Shown here: positions 63,765-64,000 of the stretch, one piece after another
Numbering within the stretch: position 1 is the first letter of the stretch
Layout of the letters: each line of letters begins with the position of its first letter
DNA from: Actinomadura rupiterrae
GTDB taxonomy: Bacteria > Actinomycetota > Actinomycetes > Streptosporangiales > Streptosporangiaceae
Direction of reading: 5' to 3'
Length of the DNA stretch: 64,000 bases
Assembly (NCBI RefSeq): GCF_024172125.1
Contig: NZ_JAMZEA010000005.1
Span: 1-64,000 of the forward strand
The notes under the pieces: generated by a model
The model's database searches: none
The model's input: only the letters and a program-made list of their open reading frames with translations
What the model was told of the DNA's origin: nothing
Made by a program: the position numbers and the translations under genes

Positions 63765-64000
63765 ATGGACGTTTTCGCGCGCCTGGAATCGGAAGTTCGC
63801 GGTTATTGCCGAGGCTGGCCCACGGTGTTCACCACCGCGCGGGGCAGCCGGCTCACCGACGAGAACGGACGTTCCTTCCTCGATTTCTTCGCGGGCGCCG
63901 GAACGCTCAATTACGGACATAACGACCCCGCCCTGAAACAGCGGCTCATCGAGTACCTCGCCCAGGACAACATCGTCCACGGGCTCGACATGCACACCGC
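63765..64000 (+). CDS. ectB: Diaminobutyrate-2-oxoglutarate transaminase, 5' part
   Basis: The first 78 codons are within the window, from ATG 63765 with GGAGGT seven bases upstream. Reads VFARLESEVRGYCRGWPTVF, then FLDFFAGAGTLNYGHNDPAL and NIVHGLDMHT, which is EctB of the class III PLP aminotransferases. It makes diaminobutyrate from aspartate semialdehyde, the step before EctA. Cut by the right edge. Confidence 0.95.
   Translation, partial: MDVFARLESEVRGYCRGWPTVFTTARGSRLTDENGRSFLDFFAGAGTLNYGHNDPALKQRLIEYLAQDNIVHGLDMHT

Overview
The window is high-GC actinomycete chromosome. Evidence: strong G/C bias at third codon positions, frequent GTG (and one TTG) starts, Lsr2 proteins, an F420-type PPOX protein, GTP-dependent PEPCK, a bacterial nitric oxide synthase, and the actinobacterial core block pyrG-NUDIX-xerD-parA-scpA-scpB-rluB-cmk-der. 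The gene mix would suit a Thermomonosporaceae/Streptosporangiales-type organism, but that placement is inference. No tRNA, rRNA or CRISPR array was seen.

Layout. 1-4.8 kb: a minus-strand catabolic operon (family 8 polysaccharide lyase, sugar isomerase/epimerase, DUF2264 protein cut by the window edge). 4.8-9.4 kb: a gene-poor stretch with tandem repeats, a MITE-like element, three degenerate copies of a sigma-70 region 4.2 coding segment, a tandem pair of lsr2 genes and a frameshifted RiPP-precursor-like remnant. 9.4-22 kb: accessory genes (membrane protein, ArsR-type regulator with divergent EamA transporter, frameshifted FAD monooxygenase, MBL hydrolase, two CNNM/CBS proteins, a small HTH regulator with a Clp-N protein). 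22.5-30.4 kb: a membrane-anchored protein, a DUF3516-type helicase, and a 1408-residue Hsp90-like ATPase protein with an HTH-like N-terminus and winged-helix-like repeats. 30.4-46 kb: sugar and central metabolism (gnd, pgmB-GH65 phosphorylase, pckG), SoxR, molybdate uptake, an esterase, a PPOX protein with a SoxR-type promoter, and NOS. 46-61 kb: the conserved replication/segregation/nucleotide block plus tyrA and aroH, ending in a long coiled-coil protein. 61-64 kb: proline iminopeptidase and the start of the ectoine operon (ectA, ectB).

The most striking property is that many otherwise conserved genes contain long in-frame low-complexity tracts, either in surface loops (DUF2264, isomerase, lyase, EamA, Hsp90-like) or at the ends (FAD monooxygenase, ModC, ScpA, ScpB, CNNM). 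Each locus has its own repeat word, and neighbouring intergenic regions carry similar locus-specific tandem repeats. Catalytic residues around the insertions are kept.

Functional links. The lyase operon should cleave an acidic polysaccharide and process the products. GH65 with beta-phosphoglucomutase makes glucose 6-phosphate from a disaccharide, next to the oxidative pentose-phosphate enzyme Gnd. A DasR-type operator precedes pckG. The SoxR gene at 36 kb has a well-formed candidate target promoter at 43.1 kb. The mod genes form one transcription unit headed by a molybdate-binding HTH protein.
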